DNA of 20,837 nt from Lenisia limosa (taxonomy: Eukaryota > Breviatea): positions 1 through 20,837 of the forward strand of contig LPNZ01009526.1 in the NCBI GenBank assembly GCA_001655205.1. Direction: 5' to 3'. The notes under the pieces were generated by a model. It had not been told where the DNA came from. It saw only the letters and a list, made by a program, of their open reading frames with translations, and did no database searches. A program made the translations under genes and the position numbers. Within the stretch, counting starts at the first letter, position 1; every line of letters begins with the position of its first letter. This document shows, one piece after another, positions 9,169 through 18,600 of this stretch.

Positions 9169-11888
9169 ATGCTGGCCAGAAAGAGGTAATTGAATGAAAT
9201 AATAACCAAATTCCTCTTCAACAGAATAGATGCATTTAACATAAGACAGAAAAAATAGCAGCAAACCCAGGTACAAGAAAATGCAAGTAAATATATGCAG
9301 TAAACTCTGCAAAGCGGGAACTTATTTAGGAAGTAACACCACTTTTTTGAGGGACTACATCCTGACAGTCAGCGAAAGCTCTCAGTGACATTTGGGCGGA
9401 AAACGGCCATCAATATTACCTCGGAGAAGGAGGAAAAGGACGAGTCTGCCGACATTCAGACTACCCCAAGACGGCTCTATTCTGATTATTTGTTTTGTCG
9501 AGAGGAATTGTGGGGTTTATTTTGCTCATGGGTTTGGTCCTGTTTCTGATAAAAATGATTTGTGATGATTAGACCTTGTCTTATTTGGAGGGAGTTTCAT
9601 TGGAGCAGGTAATTTCTTTGCATAAATAGAAATATGTATCTTTATCTAACTGATTTTTCTTTTGGCACTGGAAACTATTGCTAAGCAGTTTGAGCCGCTG
9701 CCCAACTCATGTCAAGTCGAGGCTGACCCCTGCATGCTGGTTGTGCTCCACCGGGTAAAAAGGGTCGGTAAAGACCTCTGGCCTTATATTGCTTCAACCC
9801 AAGAACTTTCCGATGTGGCTTCATGGCAAACCGCCTATTCTCTAGTATATGTGGGACTNNNNNNNNNNNNNNNNNNNNNNNNNNNNNNNNNNNNNNNNNN
9901 NNNNNNNNNNNNNNNNNNNNNNNNNNNNNNNNNNNNNNNNNNNNNNNNNNNNNNNNNNNNNNNNNNNNNNNNNNNNNNNNNNNNNNNNNNNNNNNNNNNN
10001 NNNNNNNNNNNNNNNNNNNNNNNNNNNNNNNNNNNNNNNNNNNNNNNNNNNNNNNNNNNNNNNNNNNNNNNNTTATTTATCGAGAAATGAAATTGCAACT
10101 TACTACTTCGACCGTGCAGGTCTCAATGGCTTATATTTCTTGTCTAACCTTGCCAGACCCTTTGTTGGTCCATTCCGTGGCTATACTCAGGAGGTTTGTA
10201 CTGACTATACTGATCCCTCAAGCCTGGTCAGTTTGCCCCATAACTCTAAACCACCTTAGACTTTTGTGAATTGTTAATTCTGTAGGCCCCGTTCCTCCTG
10301 CGGGTGATAATGTTTGGAAGCCGACAAAGTCACCCCGCGCCACTCACACAGTGTAAGTCAGCGAAGAAGTTTTGGGATGCGAGTCTCAGCACAGAACCAA
10401 TCTGTTGCTTTTCATAGATTCCAGGGTTACAGCTGTAGAGCGCCCTTCATTTGTCCACAGAGTTGAAATGTCTTTGGACGATTCCGGGATCTCTAAGAAG
10501 GTCTGGTTACTTACTTATTTTTTTTAAATTCAAAAAGGTATTTGTTCACCATTCGACGGTCAGGTCCCTTCTGTTCGAAGACAAGTCAAGAAGAGCTCCA
10601 ATTTCAATCTACTAACCGCTGTTGACACCTTTGAGGAGCACAACAAGGCTCTCTCCGCGTTCTTCTGTAAGGTAAGATGGGGGTTTGTCGCATCAAATAT
10701 GTTGGCCGAAACCATTTTCTGCAGTTGATATTGTTGTCCTGCATTCATGCGTGAGTTAATGTACATTTAGAATAGGTTATTTTAAAACTATTTTTCTTTT
10801 GCACACCTTCTTCGGCAGTTTTGTTATTTCTGTAACAGTCTCGATTTATGGGTTGGGCTGACTTCAAGTCTTCAGCGACCTATCTCCCTGGCCCAATGTC
10901 GAAGTCGGAGCAGCCCCATCAAGACCCAGTTCCTTCCACATCCCTTGACGCTTTCAAGCTGTCCCTTAACTCCGCGCTTGAAGGCCCCCTCAAACCGAGA
11001 TTGGAACGGATTGAGACGCTCTTCTCCACCGCAACTGCACTTTTGGTTGGCAATTATGATTCTTTTTTGGTTGTTTGTTCTTGTCGATTCTAATGCTAAA
11101 ACCACTATGCTTCTCTGTCTCTCGTTCAAGAATATTCTGACAATGCTTCTAGGTTTCCAGCCCACCTCGCCCACCGGCTCTCAGCCCAATGCAGGACGCT
11201 CCCTCTGTGCCCCCAGCGAGTGAATTTTTCAAAAAAAAAATCACAATACCATTGCCTTTCATACTGTTCTTATCTATGTTAGGTTCTTCCAGTCGAGGTC
11301 CCCATTCCTGAACTTGTAGACTGCTTGTTGTTTCTTTTCATTTTCATTACCATTTCTAACGTCTATATAGTCGTCGGATAGCTCCCTTGAGGATGCATTC
11401 CTCAGAAACCCCAATCTTCGGCAGCTGCCGACGCGCCACCACGACTTCTCCCCTATCTTCTGAGTGGACAAATACTAGACATCCCCCGGACTGGGATGGA
11501 TGTCGTGAAGCTTGCCAACGTACGAAAAGTTTCATTTTATATTGACTTGTTTTAAGATTGGAACTGAGCAAATGCTCTCACTGAAGGAGCTCTCAAAGGC
11601 CAATCTGAACTTGATCTCCAGAAACCTCCACACCCAAATCCAGGCGTTCTTACGGCTTGTAGCAATGATTGAGGGGGAGGGGATTCAGAGATTTGCCGCA
11701 TCCTTGGGCGAGAAGTCGGAGAGTGTCTCCCTGCTGACAGATTCTGTGTAGGCTATTTATGAAAGAAACCCAAATTAAATATCTTTGGCTTTGTCTCACA
11801 CAGTTGTCTCAAGCGAGTTGGAGGGTCCGGCTCGGGCTCCCCATCCTCAAATATTCGCCAAAGCCTACCGCTGCCAGGCATCATGTGA
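9169..11888 (+). CDS. 14-exon gene for a large protein of unknown function
   Basis: Exons: 9169-9185 (ATG, MLARK), 9369-9531 (LSVTFGRKTAINITSEKEEK onward), 9573-9608, 9689 into the gap at 9858 (KDLWPYIASTQELSDVASWQ), 10120-10230 (LYFLSNLARPFVGPFRGYTQ), 10286-10352 (PVPPAGDNVWKPTKSPRATH), 10425-10500 (ERPSFVHRVEMSLDDSGISK), 10564-10671, 10839-11045 (SLDAFKLSLNSALEGPLKPR), 11153-11219 (SSPPRPPALSPM), 11293-11315, 11406-11519 (LLSGQILDIPRTGMDVVKLA), 11557-11747 (MLSLKELSKANLNLISRNLH) and 11804-11888 (ends LPLPGIM, TGA). All junctions outside the gap are phase-consistent; introns shorter than 170 bases have clear AG acceptors, many 41-63 bases long. Several donors (GTTTGG, GTTTGC, GTTGGC, GTCTGG) are non-consensus, so some ends may shift. 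There is a proline/serine-rich linker followed by leucine-rich, probably helical, C-terminal segments. No signal peptide or membrane segment is obvious. No family recognised. It diverges from the fibrinogen-like gene across the gap at 9008-9158. Confidence 0.65.
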
Positions 11889-12517
11889 AGAAAAGAGACT
11901 GGGATGATAGGGTTGATTTACCTGATAACTGACGGGATAAATAGACTGGGAGAATATGAGACAGAAGGTCAAGAGAAAGAAACAATTAAAAACGTAAACA
12001 ACAACACAAAAAAAAACAATAATAAATATAATTACATATTGCGTTCAAAATACATACATATCCCAATCCCTACATGGATACTGACACAGTGGTACTGAAG
12101 AGAACTGCTTATTAGCTTGGCAAGTAATGGACCTACTAAGTCAGTATTTGTTTTTTTTGGAAAATACGATTTAGTATAATTAGGGCTTCACTGTGGTCCG
12201 AAAAAGATCAAAATGTCGATATTTATAGAGGATTTATCGGGGGATTCGGTCTTTTTTGGGACCGTAGGTATAATACTAAATAATGAGACTGAATTGTTGT
12301 TCTAGATATGTCCTAGATAAATATCGATTTCGTTTATGGATAACAAACAAAACAAAACTGAAGCTTTGTGATGTATACATGATCTCATATTTTTGGAAAT
12401 TTATAAATAATGCCTCTCGGAACTTTAAAAAAACCTAGTTTCAATTGAGACTTTACTGCAAAAACAAAAAAAATCTTCATATACATCTTCGCATTTGCCT
12501 ACTTTTCGACTGCAAAG
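11889..12517. other. AT-rich intergenic stretch with one element A copy
   Basis: After the TGA at 11886-11888 the sequence is A/T-rich with poly-A runs and no supported exon on either strand. Element A lies at 12181-12270. Confidence 0.6.
12181..12270. repeat. MITE-like element A, full-length
   Basis: TAGGGCTTCACTGTGGTCCG at the left, GTCGATATTTATAGAGGATT in the centre and TCTTTTTTGGGACCGTAGG at the right. Confidence 0.8.
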
Positions 12518-12754
12518 CCCAGGCTACACGTAACATTACAAACTGTGCCGTACTCCAAAGTACCTGAGGAAGTAAAAAAGGAATTCAAAGCGATGGAAAT
12601 CTATCCATATGGAGGATTTACCAATAATCCGTGTCGTGTTAGAACCGGAAAGGCAGTCTCAGATATAAATGCGTAGTCAAGCCCAGTTACTCTCAAGAGA
12701 GGCACATACTAAAAGGCCATTTTCAGGGTCAGCAGGTCGGGGGCAATGAACTAA
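12518..12754 (+). CDS. Tentative two-exon gene end, function unknown
   Basis: Exon 12518-12672 after CTGCAAAG reads RLHVTLQTVPYSKVPEEVKK and then AMEIYPYGGFTNNPCRVRTG. A 54-base intron (12673-12726, GTAGTC...TTTTCAG) matches the typical short intron size here, and the last exon adds VSRSGAMN before TAA at 12752-12754. Without the intron the frame meets TAG two bases past the donor. The frame is also open upstream to 12444, so the 5' limit is uncertain. No family recognised and no other exon found nearby. Confidence 0.4.
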
Positions 12755-13293
12755 AAAGGTCAGAAATACATATCATACATATGTGTATACATATACAGTA
12801 CATATATATATCTATACTAGTTGCTATTATGGTTAAGATTACAAGGTGAACTTGAGGTTGCTACAAGACGATATTTTCCCACAATATCGCTTCCGTCATC
12901 CCCCCCCCCACCCCCAAATCCGGATACTTGCTTTTTTAGGGTCGGATCCAGAATCGGGTATTTGGAAATAAAGCCCAAAACCCCCACCCCCATACCGTAT
13001 TGGCAAACAGGTAGGGCGACCCAGCCCTGTTCNNNNNNNNNNNNNNNNNNNNNNNNNNNNNNNNNNNNNNNNNNNNNNNNNNNNNNNNNNNNNNNNNNNN
13101 NNNNNNGATTAATCGAGAGGTAATATCTACATTACCATAAAATTACCAGACTGAAACAAATGCAAATATATATGTACATATAATGATACGAAGATAATAA
13201 ATCTAACAAGGTGGTATCTGGACGAAATTGTGTTTAAAATCCCATGGTCTTTTTACACAACGCCTGTCATTTCGAATAAGCACCCCTACCCAC
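12755..13293. other. Intergenic stretch with poly-C run and gap, no supported gene
   Basis: Contains TA-rich runs (12780-12815), a poly-C tract at 12900-12909, the gap 13033-13106 and a weak repeat B trace near 13205-13235. On the minus strand the bases at 13032-12996 read EQGWVALPVCQY before a GTATGG, which might be an isolated exon, but nothing supports it further. Confidence 0.45.
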
Positions 13294-14665
13294 CTATTTC
13301 AGCTGAGGTTGCGGATAAAACCATGCCAAGTGAGCAGTCCCCCTTAAGCTATTACCCAAGACCTCATTTTGAAAAGACTGAAGCGAAGTAAAACTCCGTT
13401 TATTTATTTTCTTAATATATTCACTGAATGTTACAATTATCCCTATTTATTTTCCTGGTATCCAAGCTTTTTATTCATTTAAAATAACTTCTTACTCTCA
13501 AAAAAGCAACAAATACAGTTAGTCTTGACCAACAAGTGAATGATAAAAAAGCAACAAGCTTACCGTAAGAGTTGCGGTTGCAGTGGTGTGGGTGTCATTT
13601 TGAGACACATTGCTCAAACCCAGAGAAAGCCCGGGGTATGGAAGGGGGACAGATTGACAACGAAGGGCTGAGAAATCAAATAGTGATGGAGTTACGATAG
13701 TAAACCGGGGGGGGGGGGGNNNNNNNNNNNNNNNNNNNNNNNNNNNNNNNNNNNNNNNNNNNNNNNNNNNNNNNAGGATTATATGTTTGAAGTGATTGTT
13801 TAGTTTTATCACGGTCACCCTCAAAACATATTTCCAACTCTCCCAAACACACCTTTTGCTTCATTGACGTAGGTAATCGAATCTGAAACGTCAAAATGAA
13901 CAGTATATTATATACTGTTTCTATTAGGTTATTTGGTGAATAAACTTATTATCTGTATTCGCACCCCAGGATTGCATATATGATATGATATAATATCATC
14001 CTACTAATATCTATTTGTATGCTAGGGAGGCACACAAAAAGCTGTGAGCACAGAGTTGTAACACATTGGATAAATTAACACAATACAATATCTTATTAGC
14101 ATTATGATTCAACCTTGTTTTAATTCCCATCTCTACAGTGCTCAGCTCAAGATTCCTACCACCCCTACCAATGACTTGCGCTTCCAAAAGAGCAAATTCA
14201 GAATCAAAGTGTACCTGAATCAGAATAAGAGAAAGCTGAGTTTGGATATTTCATATTTTGACCCATTTGAGAATATAATACATATGATCGATAAACTTTA
14301 GAAAACTGGCGATTTAACATGGATTTTTGAATGTCATTCCTGGGTTTATAGAAATTTCTCCAAGCGGAAACTTTATGAAACCAAAGTGGAGCACAACCAA
14401 GGCGAACCTTGTTTATGGGATGGGTGTTCTGAGAGGGAACCTGTACGTTGATGTCCGTCTTCAAGGAGGACTGCAAAAATAAAAAATGTTTAGAGCTTCA
14501 CTTTCGGCTCCAAAAAAACATCTTCCAGATTCTGAACCTCATCCATGGCAAATTCCCCCTGATGATTCCTGACATCTCTCCACCAACATCGAAATACACA
14601 GCGCATTGGGAGAAGTCCACAAGGAGCAAAACGATAAGGGTCAGCAGCAGACGAGCGTTGGGCAT
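13294..14665 (-). CDS. Six-exon gene for a 134-residue protein with a signal peptide, function unknown
   Basis: Minus-strand exons: 14665-14588 (ATG; MPNARLLLTLIVLLLVDFSQ, a classic hydrophobic signal sequence with likely cleavage near SQC-A), 14470-14408 (SSLKTDINVQVPSQNTHPIN, acceptor TTTTTGCAG), 14214-14169 (VHFDSEFALLEAQVI), 13882-13853 (SITYVNEAK), 13667-13564 (PLPYPGLSLGLSNVSQNDTH, then TATATLT, donor GTAAGC) and 13377-13294 (NEVLGNSLRGTAHLAWFYPQ, then PQLK, stop TAG). All junctions are phase-consistent. NVS and NDT are potential N-glycosylation sequons. No second membrane segment is visible, so a small secreted or ER-lumenal beta-rich protein is likely (inference). The first donor is the least certain: GAT|GTTGGT was chosen for phase, while the frame stays open further. 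The last acceptor lies in an element A-like terminus. No family recognised. Confidence 0.6.
14036..14100 (-). repeat. Dispersed repeat B, partial copy
   Basis: AAAAGCTGTGAGCACAGAGT, TGTAACACATTGGATAAATT and AACACAATACAATATCTTAT match one end of the family (compare 1632-1700). It lies in an intron of the minus-strand signal-peptide gene. Confidence 0.7.
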
Positions 14666-14809
14666 GCTTCAACTCTGTGGAAATGAGGACTCAAAAAAGA
14701 AATCAAGCAGAATTTGCTTCTAGTATTACTCGATATTGTACTACTTTTTATATGATTAATAAATCTGCCCTCGAATTTGAGGGAAAATCCGTTCCACCAT
14801 TCCTCTAAT

Positions 14810-14908
14810 TAGGGCTTCCCTACAGTCCGAAAAGTCCGGAAAAATATCGATGTTTATCGAGGATTTATCGAGAAATTCAGTCTTTTTGGGACCGTAAGGA
14901 AGACCCAT
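14810..14908. repeat. MITE-like element A, full-length
   Basis: TAGGGCTTCCCTACAGTCCG at the left, ATATCGATGTTTATCGAGGA in the centre and AGTCTTTTTGGGACCGTAAG then GAAGACCCA at the right. It lies between two divergently transcribed small genes. Confidence 0.85.
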
Positions 14909-14949
14909 GTGTGTACCTCTAATTCAATGAAAACCCCTCCATTCCTCTC

Positions 14950-15361
14950 ATGACTTTAGCTCTCTCTTTCGAGTATAAGATCGACAGATCTGGAGTTATT
15001 ACGGATATTACTCTGCCTGCGGGTACAGTGGAGGTTTTACTGGCCAATGCACGGGTTTATTCGGCTCCTGCTGGTTGGAGATGTGATAAACGTATTCCTG
15101 TAGAAACGAGGAATAAAACATGACGCCAAAGCGGGTGAAAATATTAACAAGTTTATTCACCTTAGCACCATTACAGTTATAGAGATTTTGATTAATATCC
15201 ATGAACTTCACATAGTTTTCTGCATTTCTAAATCTCTAATCATGTGGATCTGCTCATGCGCAGGCGGAAAAGGAGAAATGAAAGAGAAGAAGCGGATTAC
15301 GGATACTCTGGCGCCAGAAAATAGCTTATATCAAATAGATCGCATACCAGACAAAGAGTAG
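14950..15361 (+). CDS. Two-exon gene for a 79-residue protein, function unknown
   Basis: Exon 1 (14950-15091) starts at ATG and reads ALSFEYKIDRSGVITDITLP, then GTVEVLLANARVYSAPAGW, to donor C|GTATTC. Exon 2 (15264-15361) follows GCGCAG and reads GKGEMKEKKRITDTLAPENS, then LYQIDRIPDKE, stop TAG. The junction is phase-consistent. Without splicing, exon 1 reads on for 10 more codons to a TGA. An upstream in-frame TAA at 14920 supports the start. The N-terminal half looks beta-rich, the C-terminal half charged. No family recognised. It could instead be a 5' part of the ASCC2-like gene that follows on the same strand, but the stop codon argues for a separate gene. Confidence 0.5.
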
Positions 15362-15643
15362 GCCAAAGCAGCGCAGCACGTTGGGTTGGAACTGTTTGTT
15401 CTGTTTCTACCCCGTCCCAGTTTCTCTTCTCCTCTTCTCTCACACACCACTCACCACTACACTACTCACTTCTCTCTCTGCGCAAAATCAAACATTAACA
15501 ACCACAGCCACAACAAGTTTTTTGAGGGACGCCGCCCCCCNNNNNNNNNNNNNNNNNNNNNNNNNNNNNNNNNNNNNNNNNNNNNNNNNNNNNNNNNNNN
15601 NNNNNNNNNNNNNNNNNNNNNNNNNNNNNNNNNNNNNATACAG

Positions 15644-18600
15644 GAGGTAATTAAGCCAAAAAAGAAGTCAGTAGTCGAGATGGTAAAACAAAAACCAAGT
15701 AGCGCGTCTAGTTTGAAGTCTTCAAACGCCTCTTCCACGCCTTCTGAGGTGAGCTACATGCTTGTTTCATGAAACAAACGGCTTTCTTAACGGGGCAGAT
15801 GCGACAATCAAAGTGCGAGGTGATCCCAGATTTCGGAATACCCCCATTTGCTCCTGGAGACGATCTCACCGCTCCTGCTAATAATGAAATCTGGAAGATG
15901 GATAAGAAGGTAATAAAGGATGTTTTTCATTAAAGACATTCCGTAAACAATTCCTTTTATTCTGTACCATTCAGATCGATGTTTTGTGTTTAGTCTTCAC
16001 TCATTTTTTTTACATCACTCTCTTTTTGGTCATTTTACATCCACTGAACCTTGTGTTCATCATTTCGACTAGAAAGTCGGCCATTCATTAATGGATATGG
16101 AAAAACGTATGATCTATGATTAATATGAATATAGCCGCAGTTATTGTTTCATATTACAATACTCTTTAGTTGTCAGAATTTCATTAGTTGCCAGGAACAA
16201 ACTCACACGCACATCTCATATTGAAGTATTTTGCTAGTATACTTCAAAAGGGAGGGTGATCTATGAAACATGTATTATTTGGTTATTTTAACAAGTGTTA
16301 ATTTCATGAAAAGACCTTACTGTCTGTCTGATCGACAAGCCTCAATAAAACAAACCCTAATACTCTCAGTGCTGTGTTTGTTAAGCCTTATAGTTAGGGC
16401 TTCACTTCGGTTCAAAAAACACGGGTAAAATATCGATAGTTTTCGAGTAATTATCGAGAAATTTGGTTTTTTTTGAACCCTACTTAAATTACGTCTGTAT
16501 CAGCCTTGTTTTACAAATTCTTATTCTTCACCCCTCCACCCCAACAATCACAAACATATGGTTTCCGTGGCAATTCCATTTCTTCACCGATGCTCCCCAC
16601 ATCCTCCACCAGAAATAAACTTCCAATTGTTATCTTACAAATTACAGCCCGAACTCACTCTCCCATATTCAATATTTTTTGTCTTGTATTATATAAGGCT
16701 TCACTTCGGTTCGAAAGAAACTGAATTTTTCGATAAATCCTCGAAAACTATCGACATTTCATCGGTCTTTTTCAAACCGAAGTGAAGCCTTATGTATGGA
16801 TCATATTAAATTCCTCAAAAATTTGTGTTTGGAAAAGTATTTGAGGAAGGCTCGCCAGCTTTATACATACAGTAGTATGGTAAATAGTTTGGTGAATTAA
16901 TGGTAAGTATCTCTTTTTCACCAATGCCCAGAATGACAGGCCCGATCCAAAGCGTGATGGTGGTGGCGGGTCCGAGACACAGCGTCAGAGTAGACTCAAT
17001 ATCTGGAATGAAGCTCTTGCTAAGCTTCTGAAAATGGTTGGAGAGGAACAAGGAAGACGGTAACGTGTTGATTTTGTTTTTCTTGAGTCGCATTCAAGCC
17101 AAATCAAAATAGTTAACTCACTCTATTTTCTTTTGCTGTTGAATCAGAGGGGGTATCTGGCCAAAGATGTTCAAGAGATATTTGATTATAGAAAATGTTA
17201 ACTATCATAACAACTACTGCTATTGCAGCTCTACATATTGACATGCGATATATTACAGTATACATTTCATGTACTATGTATTTTATCATATCGATATAGT
17301 TAGGACTGAAATACTCGAAAAATCATCGATATATTTCGATAGTTCAGCAATCTTTTTGGATTGGAGTGAAACCCTACATATATGTGTGTACATTACATAT
17401 GTACATATGCCTCGATTGGAGTCAGATGTAGTTGAAGAAGGTAATAGGCTCGACAGTATTTGCAGCATAATGACCAGAACTCACAGCGCTGTAGGATGAC
17501 TTCCATTTTTGGCAGCAATTGGCGAAAGACCGTTCTTTAGACACTTTCTTGTCCTCCTTCCTGCAACACGCACAACGACCGTCAATGGAGTTTTATCCTC
17601 CCGGAGCGGTGATAGGGGGGGGGGGGTNNNNNNNNNNNNNNNNNNNNNNNNNNNNNNNNNNNNNNNNNNNNNNNNNATAAATCCTCGAAAAATATCGATA
17701 TTTTACTGGTATTTTTCGAACCGAAGTGAAGCTCTAGTTGGAAGCGTAAAATTTCGACGACTTTGTTTTTCAAAAAGGATGTTGGAATCTAAGAAAAGCC
17801 ATCATCCCAGTGTTGCCCCCCCCCCCCTCCCTCATATTACATGTTTATTTTTCACATTTTACTAAACCAGAAAAACCTGGAGTGTAAAGATTTTCCCATG
17901 GATTTGGGGGACAACTTTTGACTACTCTCGTCCAAAATTCATGGATTTGGGGCTCGGTTAAGATTACGTAATGAATCTGGTTTGGAGACCTGCTTGAAGG
18001 AGAATCCCAGTTAAAATGACTTTAATTTCATGATATTATTATGGCGTATGAGATCTGCGGGTATTTGGTTTACTCTGACGTACCTAGTAACATGATTCAA
18101 GGATTTCTTATTCATTTTTAGAGTCTTTCGCGGTCGTCATTGTTTCTGAGTAGCCAAGTGCTGGCAGTATTTGAGCGTCTCATGGACTCGGGATCCAAGG
18201 TGGNNNNNNNNNNNNNNNNNNNNNNNNNNNNNNNNNNNNNNNNNNNNNNNNNNNNNNNNNNNNNNNNNNNNNNNNNNNNNNNNNNNNNNNNNNNNNNNNN
18301 NNNNNNNNNNNNNNNNNNNNNNNNNNNNNNNNNNNNNNNNNNNNNNNNNNNNNNNNNNNNNNNNNNNNNNNCAAAAATTTTCCATTTATCACCCCTGCAG
18401 CCATTTTTCAAGAACACAGTGGAGTGGTCCTCCCGGGTTTACGACTCCTGGGCTTTCGATGTGTCTCGGATTCTCGACCTAATTTCTCTGTACTTCCCAA
18501 TTGTCCCGTCACGTACTCAAGGTATGCTTACACAAAATAGCAACCCTTTTTGAGATGAGTTTTTTCTTGTTGTGTTGCATTAATTTCTAATGTTTTTTGG

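Noticed and set aside
16506-16785. Plus-strand frames over the nested antisense gene
   Set aside because: They run through element A and have no phase-compatible junction with the ASCC2-like exons.
16694-16792. Intrinsic transcription terminator
   Set aside because: The inverted repeat is about 90 bases long, recurs many times with the same sequence, has TA borders and sits in introns; it fits a transposable element.
17409-17494. ATG at 17409 (PRLESDVVEEGNRLDSICS) as the ASCC2-like start
   Set aside because: It cannot join the exon at 17495 in frame, whereas the exon ending 15909 joins it in phase 0 and matches the ASCC2 box order.
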